Positions 13,601 to 26,652 of a DNA stretch of 64,000 nucleotides are shown in pieces. The notes under the pieces were generated by a model. That model was not told the origin of the DNA and did no database searches. It was given only the letters and a program-made list of their open reading frames with translations. This DNA is from Antedon mediterranea. Lineage: Eukaryota; Echinodermata; Crinoidea; Comatulida; Antedonidae. The stretch is from NCBI RefSeq assembly GCF_964355755.1, contig NC_092675.1, forward strand, positions 563,001 through 627,000. Direction: 5' to 3'. The translations under genes were made by a program, and so were the position numbers. Within the stretch, counting starts at the first letter, position 1. The number at the start of each line of letters is the position of its first letter.

Positions 13601-16600
13601 ATGAACTTCAGAGATGAGGTCAACTTGAGACCTTGTTTGCGTTGAAAAACAGAATCGGTTTTTAAAAATGGTTTTGACAATACAGACAGGTAAAATTTGA
13701 GATTTTGTGCTTTTTTATTTTTGTAGTAGTATTCAATTTGTTCTTTAATTTTGAATGGAAAACAGGCCCTGTAACTGCCATAATCATAAGATAAGGATGA
13801 TGGTGATATTGGTGTACATGATGGTGATAATATCAGTAACTGGTGATACAACTATGATGATACTATTGATAGTGATACTTTGATGGCACTGTTTATGGTG
13901 GTGACGATCACTATCCTCAAAATAGTGATGATAATGGCAATCATTTATATTTTATTTGTGATAAAATGATGACAATGATGTCATGATGATGTTGATGCTG
14001 ATGTCCTGATGACGACGATGATGATGAAGATAATGATGACAATGATGATGTCATGATGATGATGATGTCATGATGATGATAATGATGATGATGATAATAA
14101 TAATAAAGATAAGAAATTTGAAGGAAGAACTTAATGTGTTAATGGCAATTATCATTTGTAGATTGTGGATGATGTACCTTTGCTATCTGTGTGTCAAGCT
14201 TACTACTTTTCTCTTCTTTGACCTCTGTTGGATCTCGGCCCATAAAAGCTGCAAATGAGTAATTCTGATCTGTAATCTTCACCTAAAGAGTTTAAAGGAG
14301 AACATTATCTCAACGAGTGTTCTACCAACTACAATCTAATGCAGTATTTTAAAGCTAAAATGGAGACTGGAGATGACCCAGCATTGTGTAACCCATGTGG
14401 AATTGCATCAGTAAGCAACCCTGTAGCCAGCAGAATTGTCTCGTCCTTTTTCCTGAACTCCCTTTTCAAACTATAGAGATCAGCAAAAATGGTAGTAAAC
14501 ACTGTAGGCTTAGCTCTAGTAAACACTGTAGGCTTAGCTCACAACAATGTTTGCTTAAATAGCCACAGAGTTTTCCTTTCTTCTTACTCATCAAAATGAT
14601 AATTAATATTGGCCGATTTAAAATATATGCTGGAGTGACCTCTGCCCGATTGTGACCTGAATAATCTCTTAGCAGGGTAGGCTTTTTATATGTACTACGT
14701 TCCCAATAAATTCAAAGTTTTATATTTTAGCGTAAACAATACAATTTTCACTTAAACAAAGATAGAATGAAATCAATAATGTTACAAAATTATGAATTAA
14801 CAGAACTCTGCAATAATGTTTAAAAACAATTATAACATAAAATACAACTGAACTTAACAAACAAAATACAACTCTGAAAAACAGTTATGCATTATTTAAA
14901 ACACATTTTAAATCCATCAACAACACACAGGTAAACGTTTGGGGTATGACAGCAACACATTTTTATTGCAGTTAATCATCTAGAACATGGTTAATTTTAT
15001 GTTTAGCTTTTTATTTGCTTTAGTTATAAATAAATCTTATCGTCAAGTTATATGATTCATAAATAATTCATGTTCATTTTTTTTTTAAATAAAAAACACA
15101 AACACTGCCAATGATTGATAGACTAAGCAATATGATTTGTAGAAGCATAGCAACTGATTTCAGTAACACTGTAGCCCATAGTTTGATTGTCTGTGGCAGC
15201 TGTGATATGGTATGCTGCTTAATGGAAAATGACAGTATTGATGTTATTATAGAATTCAATATTTTACTTCACATTTCTATTATTACATTGTTGACAAGTG
15301 AGTGGCCAAGTTGTTAAGACATTGGAATCATAATGCATAGCCTTTGGCAAGGGTTCCAGGCTCACTCACTTCATGGTTCTGGTGGTAGAACAAGTTTTCT
15401 TGGATAAGGACTTATAAACCGTAGGTCCAGTGTACACAAAATGCTTGTGTGCACTTTATAAAGAACCTAGTACATCTTTACATGGTATCTATCATGTAGA
15501 AAGATGAAACATAGCGTTGTAGTTGGTAGCACCTACATGACGCAACCCTTAAGAGAGAATATGTAGTTGAAAAGTGTAAACATTGCAGCGCATTAAGATG
15601 GAATTTAGCAAAACTTGTACTAATGTATAATTCCTGTAAATTTATATAGATTGATGTGTTGATTGATGAAATCTGTTAGACAAGACACTATTCAGAAATT
15701 GATATTAAGCCATAAATGACTGTAGGTATGCAAACACAATTACCATCTCAATCATGGAGGAAAAAATACATTTATTTATTTTTTTCTCCATGGTTTGATA
15801 TACTGTCAAGTTTTGAATGAATAGTATAAATAGGGAAAGAGTTTAACAACAACAAACAATTTTGTTTAGGTGTTAAAAAGATTTTTTTATTTATTTATAC
15901 CATAGATTGGAAACTTAAAACTTTTGCTGAGGGAAATTGTATACTGTGAGATGGACAATTACTATACTTTAAGTGAATAGCTCATAAGAGGAGAGAAAAT
16001 CTAGTAACTTGGTTTTTCGTCTCCTGAAACTGCGTGCATAGACGCCCCTACCCCTCCCACAAGTATTTACTGGGTTCTGCCTTTCTTGACTTAAACATGG
16101 TTTCATGGAAATAAATTTATTAAATGAAATGTGATATAAGACATTGTTTCGTGACAGCTATTACTGCAGTAGCGCAGTAACTTACTTCAGTATAATCAGT
16201 TGTTGATTTATTACCATATATAAGCATGCACACCTACATGACTACCTAGTACAAGACAGGTATTAAGTACTACATACAGTTGTCAGTGTATAGAGATTAC
16301 AAACAATGTTTTAATGCATGCGATATATATAGATTTTAATTCATTGTTGCATTATGAATAATTATAAACGAAAATTGTCAAAAAAAAAACCAGTCAAACT
16401 TAGCACTTTGTGAAATTAAAAAAATCTAATTCATTATGGAATAACTGTCTAATAACTAACATGCATAGCGTACTAAACTGGTTCAATCTACATTCATTTA
16501 CATATCATTTGCATATTGATGAATGGTTGCTATTGAGATGACATCAAACAAAAAAAATGTCTGACCTAGAAAGAAAGTGAGGTCAAATATAAAATGTCAG

Positions 16601-19600
16601 ACAACTCACATGTTCTCGTTCATTTTTCTTTCGATTCAGCTCATCCAGGCACTGTTCATATTCCATTTGAATTGCATCTCTCTTTTTAAGTACATTCTGG
16701 CAAAAAAAATTAAAGACTGTAAATAAATGTTGTATGCAATGTCTATTATACGTAAGCAATGTCATTATCATAGTTACAGTATCACCACGTCTGGCACGGG
16801 ACCGAGAGACGTACGGCACGGGACTGAGAGTCGTATGGCACGGGACTGAGAGACGGCGTGGTATCAATTATGTTGATGACGTCATTTTATGTGTACGTAA
16901 AATCCAGGGAACGTAAAATCAGGGTAGGTAAAACAAAGGTTCTACTGGTAACATGTATGACTACAATAAAAAGCAATTTGAACGCATAGTTAAAAGAGCT
17001 AAAAAATGCATAAATGGAGATAATAATCTGCCTAGTGTTATGGAAATGTATGATAATCGAATTGAACAGAAAAGAATTGCAATTATGAACGACGATACTC
17101 ATCCACTCCGTACATCCTTCGTGTTTAATCGTACTGGGTGTAGACTAAGAGTACCATCAAGGTTACGGACAGCACGGTACCGACTGTCGTTTGTCCCACA
17201 ATGCATATTTAAATATAATGACGATAAACACAAATAATTGTATTTTCGAACACCTGATAGCATTTATCCTTATCTGTACATATTTTACAGTACTGTGTAT
17301 TTTACTTTGTGTTTTAACATTTTACTGATTTTATTCTATTTTTATATTAAGTTGCCATGAGAAAAACCAGTTTCAAATCTTTCGTTAATCAACTATTTGA
17401 CAATAAAGTTATCTTGTATACACAGGACAAATTTCATTTTAAAATTTTGGTTAGCAATATTGCTGATTTTTGAGTTGAGAAACATAGTTTTGCATTGTAT
17501 TTTTTGCTACAAAATTTTAGAAATCTGTAGCAATAAGGTTGTTTTGTGTAGCTTCTTGCTATGCTAGTACACTGGCGAAATTATTCCCAGACACAAGTTC
17601 TGTATTGGGGTGCTAAGCACTGGCTCCAAGATGACTAAAAACACTGTATTAACAAATGACTTGTGAAACTAACTAAAAACCGACCAGTTGTTTCCAGTAA
17701 TTTATCCAACACTACATACAAAAATTGAAAAGAATTTTACTAATCAATTCCAATTATGAAATAATACATATATTCCAAGAAATAAAATACACACACTCCA
17801 TCGTCATAAATGATTCAATTTAAAAAAATATATTAAGTCATCATATACAAATATATATTTATTTGATATGCTATATCTGAAATGCAAAGTGAAATACAGT
17901 TTATGTTAGAATATCTAATAGGTCATTAAATGGTACTAGATAATAGATTCCACATTTACTATCAAGTCATTTCTGTTTATTTGATGAAACACCTTTATAA
18001 TGATGATATATATAATCTATAATGGTGCATATCATATAAAGTAGATTGAATAACACTTATATGATTTACAAAGGAGGATGCAGTCAAATAATTATAATTT
18101 TAAATAACATAATGAAGGAATAATGCTAAATGGTTTCAAAGTGATTTTAATATTAAATAAAATCTATATTTATGAGAAAAAAAAACAGATGCTATTTATA
18201 TTATTATTCTCCACACAGGAAAATCATATTTCATTAACTTTAAATTACACATTAGAAATTAGTTTTCCTGTTAAATTATAAAATAACCACTGTATAAGAT
18301 GTACTACTGGTTTGCTGCTTGCTACATAAAGCTTAGAAATAAATAAGGCCAAAAAAATACTTGTTAAGTGTCACAACCCTCCCCTGATTTTTTTAAAATG
18401 TCAATGACCTATAAAAATATAGTACTTTAAGATTAAAAAACCTTCCCACCCTCCCCTGAAATGTATTCAGAGGTCGACGCTTATCAAGTATGTTTTTTTA
18501 TTTGGCTTTTTTTTATTCTTACTTTCATTGCATCAGCATATAAAACATACTCTTTTGACACAGGTGCAAATTCATCCATCTGAGTCACATTCTGAAAAAA
18601 AAAATTACGAAAATTTAAAAAAATAAAAATATATTTTTTGTGTTGTCTACACTATCAAACTAGTTTGACAAAAAAAGTGTGATGTGCCCAAATATGGTAG
18701 TGATATGACGTTATTGTGTCAATATATGGGCGCATTTTAGAGATTTTAGATAAGATACTCTATACTTCTGTGAATGATAAATGCACATAATGCATGGCTT
18801 AGAAAAATACAGTAAAACACCTGAAGTGGACAATTTTAGGACAGAACAGTGTCCCCTTAATAGGGTGTCAAAGTGTAGCATTAAAACATATATTGCCACT
18901 TGTTATTTCAAGGAACCATGTCCCCTTATTAGGAGTGTCACTTGAATGGCTGACTGTTCCAAAGAAGGTGTTCAACTGTATTGTTTCATTATATTATACT
19001 TTTAATCACCTTTTGGGAACAGGATCACTAAAAGATGTTTGAAAAATAATTAGCTTTACATCAATAACACAAAGATTTAAAGAGAATGTCATATCTATAG
19101 TATTTATTTCTAAAATACTATATGGAAATATTAACTACAGAGGGCACACTACAATTCACAAGAGTTTGATGTTATTATATTGGACAAGATAACCATTATT
19201 TGGCATTGAACTTTGACCAGAGATAAATGTATAAAATATGTTCATTTTCATCCCAATTTCATGTAGCATTTTCCAACCCTGGCACTAGGCCTATATAACA
19301 CTGTATATTTTAAAACAAACTTCTAATATAAACATATACAGTATAATACTAATGTATGTTTATCAAATTCTCCATACAATTCAATAATATGACAATCAAA
19401 TAACATTTTGTGAATGAATACTAAATGACTGTGTAATATTAATGATAAACTATTACCTCAGTTTTAGTAGTTTCTGCACATTTCTCAAGGCATGTTGCTA
19501 TACTATGTAATATATCACTGACATCTGTCTCTGAGTCTGACCAAAGTTCAAAGGCAGGAGCAAACGACTCAATATCACTTTGATACTCTGAAAAGAATTA

Positions 19601-22600
19601 ATCAGAAAAGGAAAATATTACTTTACTGTTTTTGACAGGGTATAGTCCCAGGGGTCTGGGAAAAAAAATATGGTGAAAATTAGTCAATATTTAGACTAAA
19701 TAAGGGTGTTTATAATCGGAAATGTGAATAATGATAACCAATATTGTCACCCTAAAAAATTATTTGTTTACATTTTTGTCTTCTTTTATTAACCTTCATT
19801 TTTCATGTTTTTGGGTGACAATACATCTTTAAGTAATGATTTTCTATATTGCATTTATTAATTTTACTCAAACAAAAAAATAATCCATCACACTCAGGTA
19901 CACAATATTATAAATTCTACATTACACAACAAGGTATCACGCTTATAAAATTTAAATCTTTAAAGCTAAAATAAAATTAGCTTTTTACTAAATTATTAAT
20001 TCTGATCGAAACATAACCCTTCTATAAACTGGTTCATAACAATATAGAAAGGCAAAATAACATGGAATTTAATTCATTTTGAAAAAAATATGTTAACAAT
20101 ATGATGCCTGCTTTGTGAATCGATTTATTTTTGATAGTGCTTGATAATATGCCTAAATAAAATAATAAATAATTTAACTTTAGGGAAATGTATAGTAAAT
20201 CAACTCAATTTTTTTTTCAGTTCAATTAATGAACACACCAATTTGTTCTTTAAAAATTCGCTGTGAAATTCTATCTACTGATGCCATCTTTTGGCCAAAC
20301 TGGTCAACGTAATCCGCCATAGTCGTGAATTCTGGACTGCGATTTCTAAGGCGATAAGATTCAGCTGTAGTCTTGACTGAAGTTCCAACACGGCTTACAA
20401 GACCTTTTGCATATCTTCTATGTGTTTCAAGTTCCTATAAATAAAATAATAAATATTTAATATGATTTTTGTTATTCTTCATTCAGACTTTCACACACAC
20501 ATTAGTAACGTGTTCTGAATAATTGTTAAAGCATACACTTAGTACTGTTAAATCTAAAATACAGATAACTCTACCAAAATCAGAATTTTTCAAAAGTCCA
20601 ACATTTGTGGAAAATATATATTTTGGTTCAGTCCCAATCAAGGGAGTATGGACAGTCCAAGAGTGTATGGCCAGTTCAAAGGTGTATGATTAGTTCAAGG
20701 GTGGAGGTCAGTCCAATCAAGGGTAGATAAGTCAGTCCAGTCAAGGGTGTATGGCCAGACCAAGAAAGAATTGGTCAGTTTAATCAAGAGTGTATGGCCA
20801 GTTCAAGGGTGTATGGTCAGTCTAATCTAATGATGTATGGTCAGTCTAAATGTGTATGGTCAGTCGAACAGTGTATGGTCAGTGAAAGAGTGTATGGTCA
20901 GTCGAACAGTGTATGGTCAATTGAACAGTGCATGGTCATTCCAAGTTTGCATGGTTTTGGAAGAGTTAACTGTATTGAAATATACCTTCTAGTCTAGTAC
21001 TGTAAGACTTACATTACTTTGAAAGAAGGGTATTACAGTACAAAAACATGCAAGTACAAAATCTGTAAGAATATATAGATAGTATTTAGTAGTTGGTAGT
21101 AGAAAACAAATAATTTTACCCATGCCTTAGCCGTTAGAAAAATCTGGAAACTCTCATTGAATGACAATGTTGCATGTTCAGCGATTCTATTCAAAAATGA
21201 ATTTAAAGCCGTTTCTCGCATGTCCAAGAATTCGGTGCTAAAACGGGAAAGACGTATATTTGTTTTTTCAGGTAATGGCTGGAAGAAATGAATTAAACAA
21301 TATTAATTATAAAATGTATGACTTTTTTATTAAAACAAAACTACTAATTAACTGCACACAAGCAAATGGACTGAGAATATGGAGTTTATTTCATTCAACC
21401 CTTAATGGAATTTCTAATAAATTAAGACACATATATACTAAAAAATGCTACAGAGGCTAGAATGGGTTGCAAGATCTTTAAAAATTACAAGGCCAATTTA
21501 TATAGGCTTCTTAGGGTAGAGTAAGGTGGGTGCTAGTTGAAAATGAAGGTGGCAGGTAGTGACCATTGCAAACTCCAGAAACCACAATAATTCATGTAAT
21601 AAATATGACATGCTGGTCTTGTACATCTGCTGATATTAATGGGTTAAATTAAACACTGTGTTTAAGCCAATTTGGGATAATACACAGTAGAACCAAGAGG
21701 ACACCTTTGGGACCTTTGTCCTAGGTACTGGATGTCCCAAAAAGAGGGGTTCTTTACTGTAATCTTAAAATTAGATATTTGAAGACATTTTTTTATATAC
21801 AGTAGACAAAACTTACGGGTATAAAATGAGTTGGATGAGCCTGTGTGAGCTTTTGACGAAGCCACACAAAATCTTGGAAACGTCTTCTTACAGCAAATTC
21901 ACTATTGTCAAAACAGCTTCTTGTTGTCTGTGAAAACACAATTAAGTTTAGTTACCAATGATAATAAAGGATAATGAAGAAATTAAAAATGTGATTGATG
22001 TTTAATGTAAAAAGAATTCTACTGTTGTGAACTAAGTAAAAACTTATTAGTTATTTAGGAGTTTTCGCCACAAGTAAGAAAACATTAACTTTAACGCTAT
22101 TTCCCAAAATGCAACGTGTAAGCTCCGCTCACTTTATAAACAAATTGATCTGCGCGTGCCCAAGTTTTACAAAAAACTTTAGTTACGTGTGTCGAGAACC
22201 CTATTAATTACAAGCCAACACTTTTACAAGGCTGACCTTAGTCGTTACTCTGTATGTAATGTACACATCAAAGTTTCCCGAATGTTTTTCACGATTATCA
22301 ACAGTTACAAATAAATCCTTGGCATCTGAATCTGTATCAACTTTGATTGAACCTGCAAGAGCTTTCGTTGATGCTGCATCACTCTCAGCGCCTCCTCCTG
22401 GTGGTGTTTTCCGACTGAAATTCTAAGAGAAAAGGTCAAATTGAACAAGATATTTTATCCACCAGTCAAGTACTTAGTAGCTTAGTATTGTACCAAACTT
22501 AGCTTAGTTAACTTGCTGTTAAAGCAAACATCAACAGTAAGTAGGCCTATATATCGTTAATTTAGGAGATTTATCGCAACCTAAAAAAAACATCCCTCTT

Positions 22601-23239
22601 CTAGACTAGGCAAATGATGAGTAAAAAAATTTAAAAACTTGAAATTGCAGAAAAAAATCCTTGTTTGTGCAAGAAAATTTTTGCGGAATTTCAAATTAAG
22701 CAAGAAACTCTTTGCCGCTTGCATACTTTCAGTTTGCGCAAATCGTTCAAATTGCGCATTACATAAGCATTTTAACCGACCAATCAGAACTGTCTGAGCT
22801 GCACTGCTATATAGGCCTAGCTACTCGCAATTACCTAGCTACAACTGCCCTCTCTAGCTAGCCTAGCTAGTACTAGCATAGCCTAGCTATATGGAGGGCT
22901 AGGCACTTGGCCTAGCCTTATACTAGTTTAGCCAAGTAGCCTAGCCTAGTATGTATTGTAAGTAGCCTAGGCCTAGAGTATCGGAGGTAAAGGCCTAGGC
23001 TAGTAGTAGTAGGCTAAGTCTAGTAGTAGACTAGCTAGGCCTGGCCCTAGCCTAGCCTAGCTATAATAATAAAGTATGAAAATTAAATTAATTAAAAATG
23101 ACATTTACTAGAAGAACCGTAATCAATTTACCACAATGTCTACTTCTTCGTCTTCGTCTTCATCATACGATGGCATCCTCAAAGGATCTTTAAAACCATC
23201 TCTGTTTTGATCGCCGCCTGCCATATCACCGTCCGCCAT
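10618..23239 (-). CDS. SNX30: Sorting nexin, SNX7/SNX30 type (PX-BAR)
   Basis: Eleven coding exons: 23239-23132, 22422-22237, 21927-21817, 21278-21120, 20434-20239, 19587-19457, 18591-18523, 16696-16610, 14282-14178, 11386-11234, 10758-10618. All joins are GT-AG and in frame, giving 481 residues. The acidic N-terminus (about 1-36) is followed by a PX domain at about 72-188 with the phosphoinositide-binding core [10 protein letters not shown] (112-121) and PPLPEK spanning the exon 3/4 join. A helical BAR region follows at about 190-470 ([29 protein letters not shown]). The family binds PI3P on endosomes, where SNX7/SNX30 pair with SNX4 in recycling and autophagy. The SNX30 symbol rests on the adjacent INIP-like gene; SNX7 is equally possible because the duplication may be vertebrate-specific. 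A minus-strand AATAAA at 10498-10493 is a candidate poly(A) signal. Confidence 0.93.
12503..12553. repeat. Three short direct repeats
   Basis: The word cgggtataatcccac occurs three times at 17-18 bp spacing inside intron 9 of the sorting nexin gene. Confidence 0.9.
13327..13501. repeat. 57 bp minisatellite, 3 copies
   Basis: Units starting acaatgtttgccaaaatcg repeat three times at 57-60 bp in intron 9 of the sorting nexin gene. Confidence 0.92.
13780..14105. repeat. GAT/ATG trinucleotide-rich region
   Basis: Imperfect gatgatgat microsatellite grading into tgatgatgataatgat, ending about 75 bp from exon 9 of the sorting nexin gene. Confidence 0.85.
15293..15554 (+). mobile_element. tRNA-derived SINE, copy 1
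   Basis: The head has an A-box-like gtggccaagttgttaag and a B-box-like ggttccaggctc. The body motifs ttctggtggtagaac, taggtccagtgtacac and ttataaagaacctagtac are shared with copies at 40138, 41468 and 49290. It lies in intron 8 of the sorting nexin gene, opposite to transcription. Confidence 0.8.
16791..16856. repeat. 22 bp x3 GC-rich direct repeats
   Basis: Three units of ggcacgggactgagag type with CpGs, unlike the AT-rich surroundings. They lie directly upstream of the LINE fragment and may belong to the same insertion. Confidence 0.85.
16935..17425 (+). mobile_element. 5'-truncated non-LTR retrotransposon (LINE 3' end)
   Basis: The open frame 16953-17237 (94 residues) ends with the pattern HPL...F.....[22 protein letters not shown]. 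This is the conserved C-terminal tail of CR1/Jockey-like reverse transcriptase ORFs. The RT and endonuclease domains are missing, so it is a dead 5'-truncated copy. A 3' UTR of about 190 bp ends with an AATAAA at about 17402. It lies in intron 7 of the sorting nexin gene in the opposite orientation. The exact clade is not determinable from the tail alone. Confidence 0.75.
18641..18741. mobile_element. MITE family A, copy 1 (partial)
   Basis: Starts gtctacactatcaaac and contains gtgatgtgcccaaatatgg, followed by the complementary atatatgggcgcat. The right terminus is lost. Other copies are at 24454, 27496 and 34723. In intron 6 of the sorting nexin gene. Confidence 0.8.
18808..18980. mobile_element. 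Short-TIR repeat family C, copy 1
   Basis: Begins tacagtaaaacacct and ends aggtgttcaactgta, which are inverted to each other. The interior words gtccccttaatagg and gtccccttattagg recur in the other copies (21684, 26301, 26541, 36940). Confidence 0.75.
20640..20955. repeat. Degenerate ~15-25 bp tandem repeat
   Basis: Variants of agtgtatggtcagt(c/t) repeat at irregular spacing across 300 bp in intron 4 of the sorting nexin gene. The open frame across them is a repeat artefact. Confidence 0.88.
21684..21761. mobile_element. Short-TIR repeat family C, copy 2
   Basis: A compact copy: acagtagaacc at the left and ggttctttactgta at the right, with a gaggacacctttggg core. In intron 3 of the sorting nexin gene. 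Confidence 0.75.
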
Positions 23240-23411
23240 ATTGATACGGCCAACTAGACAAAATTGTAATTAGTACTGTATACTCTAAACACCCCGCGGT
23301 CGTTTCTTCAACGAGTTTACTAAAGAGGGCGTACTTTGTAAACACAAAAAGTTATTCTCTACATACACGCATCACACACAAATATTTTAAAGGAAATTCT
23401 TAAAATAAATC
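23240..23411. promoter_or_regulatory. Bidirectional promoter between sorting nexin and INIP-like genes
   Basis: Only 172 bp separate the divergent start codons at 23239 (minus) and 23412 (plus). The stretch contains a CpG-bearing patch (ccccgcggtcgtttcttcaacg) and no obvious TATA box in a useful position. The shared-promoter role is inferred from the geometry. Confidence 0.7.
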
Positions 23412-24804
23412 ATGTCTACTCCCAGTCCAAGTGGAGGCCAAGGTTATTTTAAAAGACGAATTTTGCATTCTATTATTTTAGATATATCGGATTGAAATCA
23501 GTAAAAACTTAAATTTCTAGCCCTAGTACTAGGCTTAGGAAAGCCCAGCCTAATAATTAACTACGGGCCGAAACTAGCCCTCTCTGGCTGGGATATATAG
23601 TATAGGAGCAGACTAGCTAGCTGGGTAGGCACATAATTATATCGCTAGTGTCATTATTGACTAGGCCTAGCTAAGCATGGTTGATGTTCTTTCAATTATC
23701 AGGCTTACTGAATCTCTTATTTATTCAAACAAACAGAACAACAGAATTTAACAATATTGGAGAATTTAAGAATGAAAAAGATGCGGATGATGCAGGGACC
23801 ACTTCCAAACACCGGCGGGTATGTATATGGCGATGTACCAATAAACTATGCTATCTATTTCTAATTGCAATATGTTACATTACCTTTAGTTTATCATTAT
23901 CTTCCTTTGTATTGTACAGTACTACCATACTTCTTGTTATTTTTATGATGATAAATAAAAATGAATACTTTTTTTTAATATATTTTGTTTCAGTGGAAGT
24001 TCTACTGCAAGTAGTGTACCTTCTAACCAGGGAAAGGTTAATTATCCGGCCAGGTCAATAGTACGTCTCAACTTAATCTCAACATACAGTGCTGTACTAA
24101 TATAATACTACTGTACAGACTTACCATATGTTTTTTTGTACGCATTGTTTGTCATCGATCAAAGATGTTATCCGCTTCGTAAAAAAGGCGTATGTCAGAT
24201 GGTGTGAAATATTTCTAAATTAATCAATTTATAAACCAATAGATGCACTGACTATGTTTAAAAACATGTTTTAATCTTTATTAGATCATTCTTGATGATC
24301 CAACAAGATGGAATGTTGAATCATGACTTTTATTATTTGGTTGGTTTTATCTAACCAACACAGTAATTTTATTTTAATTAGGCAACAAGAGATCCATCTG
24401 AAGCTCATCATTCAGCTATGCAACAAAAACAAGCTTTACAGGTGATTATCATGTAAAGCTCTACACTATCAAACTTTATGTTGAAATGTGATGTGCCCAA
24501 ATATGGTAGTGATATGACATCATCATGTCCATATATGGGCACATCACATTTTTTCCCCACAAAGTTTGATAGTGTAGACAGAGCTTAAGGTTAATCAGAG
24601 TACACACAAATTTAAATGCGATGGTCGAATAATCTAAATGTTGATGTTATTGTTTTAGTATAGAAGAGAATTTATATTATTATTAATAAATTTTAATTTT
24701 TACAGCACGCCCAATCAAATTCTTTTGCATACTATGTTACCCAGGATTCATCATTCGGTAATTTAATACTTCCTGTGATACCAAGACTACCTGCTCCAGA
24801 ATGA
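23412..24804 (+). CDS. INIP: SOSS complex subunit C (INIP/hSSBIP1-like)
   Basis: Coding exons: 23412-23442 (MSTPSPSGGQ, donor CAAG|GTTATT), about 23703-23822, 24382-24441 and 24706-24804. Exon 4 encodes the hallmark C-terminus YYVTQDSSFGNLILPVIPRL and exon 3 a helix (HHSAMQQKQALQ), both closely matching INIP. The protein is a scaffold-bound subunit of the SOSS single-strand-DNA sensor used in ATM-dependent repair; the total of about 100 residues fits. Exon 2 is problematic. The frame containing NRILTILENLRMKKMRMMQ looks like the INIP helix, but the best canonical splice sites (TTATCAG|GC and CGG|GTATGT) keep a different exon 2 frame open. The homologous frame needs donor TAT|GTATAT and does not join exon 1 in phase; an alternative start at ATG 23677 is possible. 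Candidate poly(A) signal AATAAA at 25385. Confidence 0.82.
24454..24597. mobile_element. MITE family A, copy 2 (both ends present)
   Basis: Inverted ends: agctctacactatcaaact at the left, and agtttgatagtgtagac plus agagct at the right. An inner inverted pair is atgtgcccaaatatgg / ccatatatgggcacat. It sits in intron 3 of the INIP-like gene, starting about 12 bp after exon 3's donor. Confidence 0.88.
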
Positions 24805-25027
24805 AGGCTTACTATAAGCCAAACAGACATTGAAATCATCGTTATCCACCCAATGGAACCCTCCAGTTCGTGTGATACAGGATATTGCCGAGGTCTACTG
24901 TAAACTTTGGAGATGGCTAAAGTTGGGTCTGAAGTTTCTAAGCTGTGGAGCTTGTGTATTTGGCCAATTAAAAACCATTAATTCAGTCGTTTATAGTAAT
25001 GATGTTTTGAGATGGTCCCTGAACAAT

Positions 25028-25180
25028 TACTACCAACATTTGCTGGACATTGCAGGACAATGATATATCACTGGATTTACTACCAACATTTGCTGGACAT
25101 TGCAGGACAATGATATATCACTGGATTTACTACCAACATTTGCTGGACATTGCAGGACAATGATATATCACTGGATTTTA
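25028..25180. repeat. 50 bp minisatellite, 3 copies
   Basis: Units starting actaccaacatttgctgga repeat three times exactly, about 220 bp past the INIP-like stop codon and probably in its 3' UTR. Confidence 0.93.
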
Positions 25181-26300
25181 ACATTCAACATTGGTTTGTA
25201 TTCAGCATATACCTGTAGTGTACAGTAATTGCAATTAAATAATGTGAATACAACAATATGGTGTTATTGTTTTGTATCCAAACTCCCTTCATAGTAGCAA
25301 TAGAGCCACTACACGGGAAGGATGGCAATAGGACGCACCAACCATCAAACCATTTGTAAACGCATGTAAAAAACAAAATATTGAAATAAACACTTGTTTA
25401 CCACAGTGTGAACGGAGATTTAATAGCATATCTACAAACAGAGACTAAGCATTTCCATTATAATTGAAAACAAACCCAACGATGTGTAAATTATCAAAAA
25501 TAGAAAATGTTTTCATTACAGTAGCTATACAGATGAATGGATTATTTTCAATTAAAACAATTTAATTACGAATTTACATAACATCTAAATTTTCATTACA
25601 ATCACAACAGATATTTTATTTAAATTAAACCAGTTTCTTTATAAGTAAAGGTATTAGAAAATGTTGTTCCAAGCTAGTTGAGTGAGAATTTTTAATTTGG
25701 AAGGAAACTTCAGAAGAAAATCTATGAACATTAAACAATTATAAACTCAATTTTATAGGAATATATAGAGTTTTACCAATTAATTTAATTGTGATACAAT
25801 TATCACAATTAAATAAATTGTGATAAAATACAAACTAGTTATGCTATTTACTCAACTTGCCTACAAAGCAATGTATTTTTATGATTACAATAAATTGTAG
25901 ATACACACAATGTTTTAACTATTTTTGTTCAAAAACTAACTAATGATGAACATTGTTTTTTAATTGCTTAATAAAAACCTATTACAAATACATAATACAT
26001 TTTTAACATTGCATAGGGAATACACTACACACTTTCTAAACAAACATTTCTTTTGGTCAAAAATTAAAAACGTATACAAAGTAATACGTTTTTAATTATT
26101 ATTATTTACAACTGGATAAACATTGAATATCTAGTTGGTTTTGCATGCCACGATTACACTATTATTTTATTTGTGCATCTGTTTTTTTTATGTGATATGT
26201 ATTGTTTGGTAGAGAGCATAGAGTGGTTTTGGTCTGAGGTTTGATACATCTGATGGTGATGGTACAGAACGAAAAGTGGGAATCATAATGCAAAGTTAAA

Positions 26301-26428
26301 TGCAGTAGAATCTCTATTAAGAGGACACCTTTAGAAGCCAATTGTGCCTTTAAAAGAGGTTGGTCGTACAAGTTAAAACACATCACTTGTTCATGGAAAA
26401 GTGTCATCTTAATAGAGGTAATACTGTA
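26301..26428. mobile_element. Short-TIR repeat family C, copy 3
   Basis: Left tgcagtagaatctctatta and right taatagaggtaatactgta are inverted. The core contains gaggacaccttta and tcatcttaatag. Confidence 0.72.
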
Positions 26429-26540
26429 TAACATAATTTGTATTCACATCCCAACAGAACATGGATGAATTGCGATTAAAAAGAGTGAGGAAGGGGGATA
26501 TTTGACACAAGATTTCATACAGAAGTACTCCTATTAATTA

Positions 26541-26652
26541 TTTAGAACCTAACAAAGTTGTTATTAATAGAGGTGTCGCCTGAGGGTTGGTTGTAGTTTC
26601 ATAACACTGGCCCTCGTTTGTTGGGTGTCCAAAAAGAGGTGTTCAATTGTAT
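26541..26652. mobile_element. Short-TIR repeat family C, copy 4 (degenerate)
   Basis: The right end aaaaagaggtgttcaattgta matches copy 1's end. The left end (ttagaacctaac) is worn. Confidence 0.6.

Noticed and set aside
24830-25063. 77-codon frame downstream of the INIP-like stop
   Set aside because: Lies in the probable 3' UTR and runs into the 50 bp repeats; no acceptor or homology.
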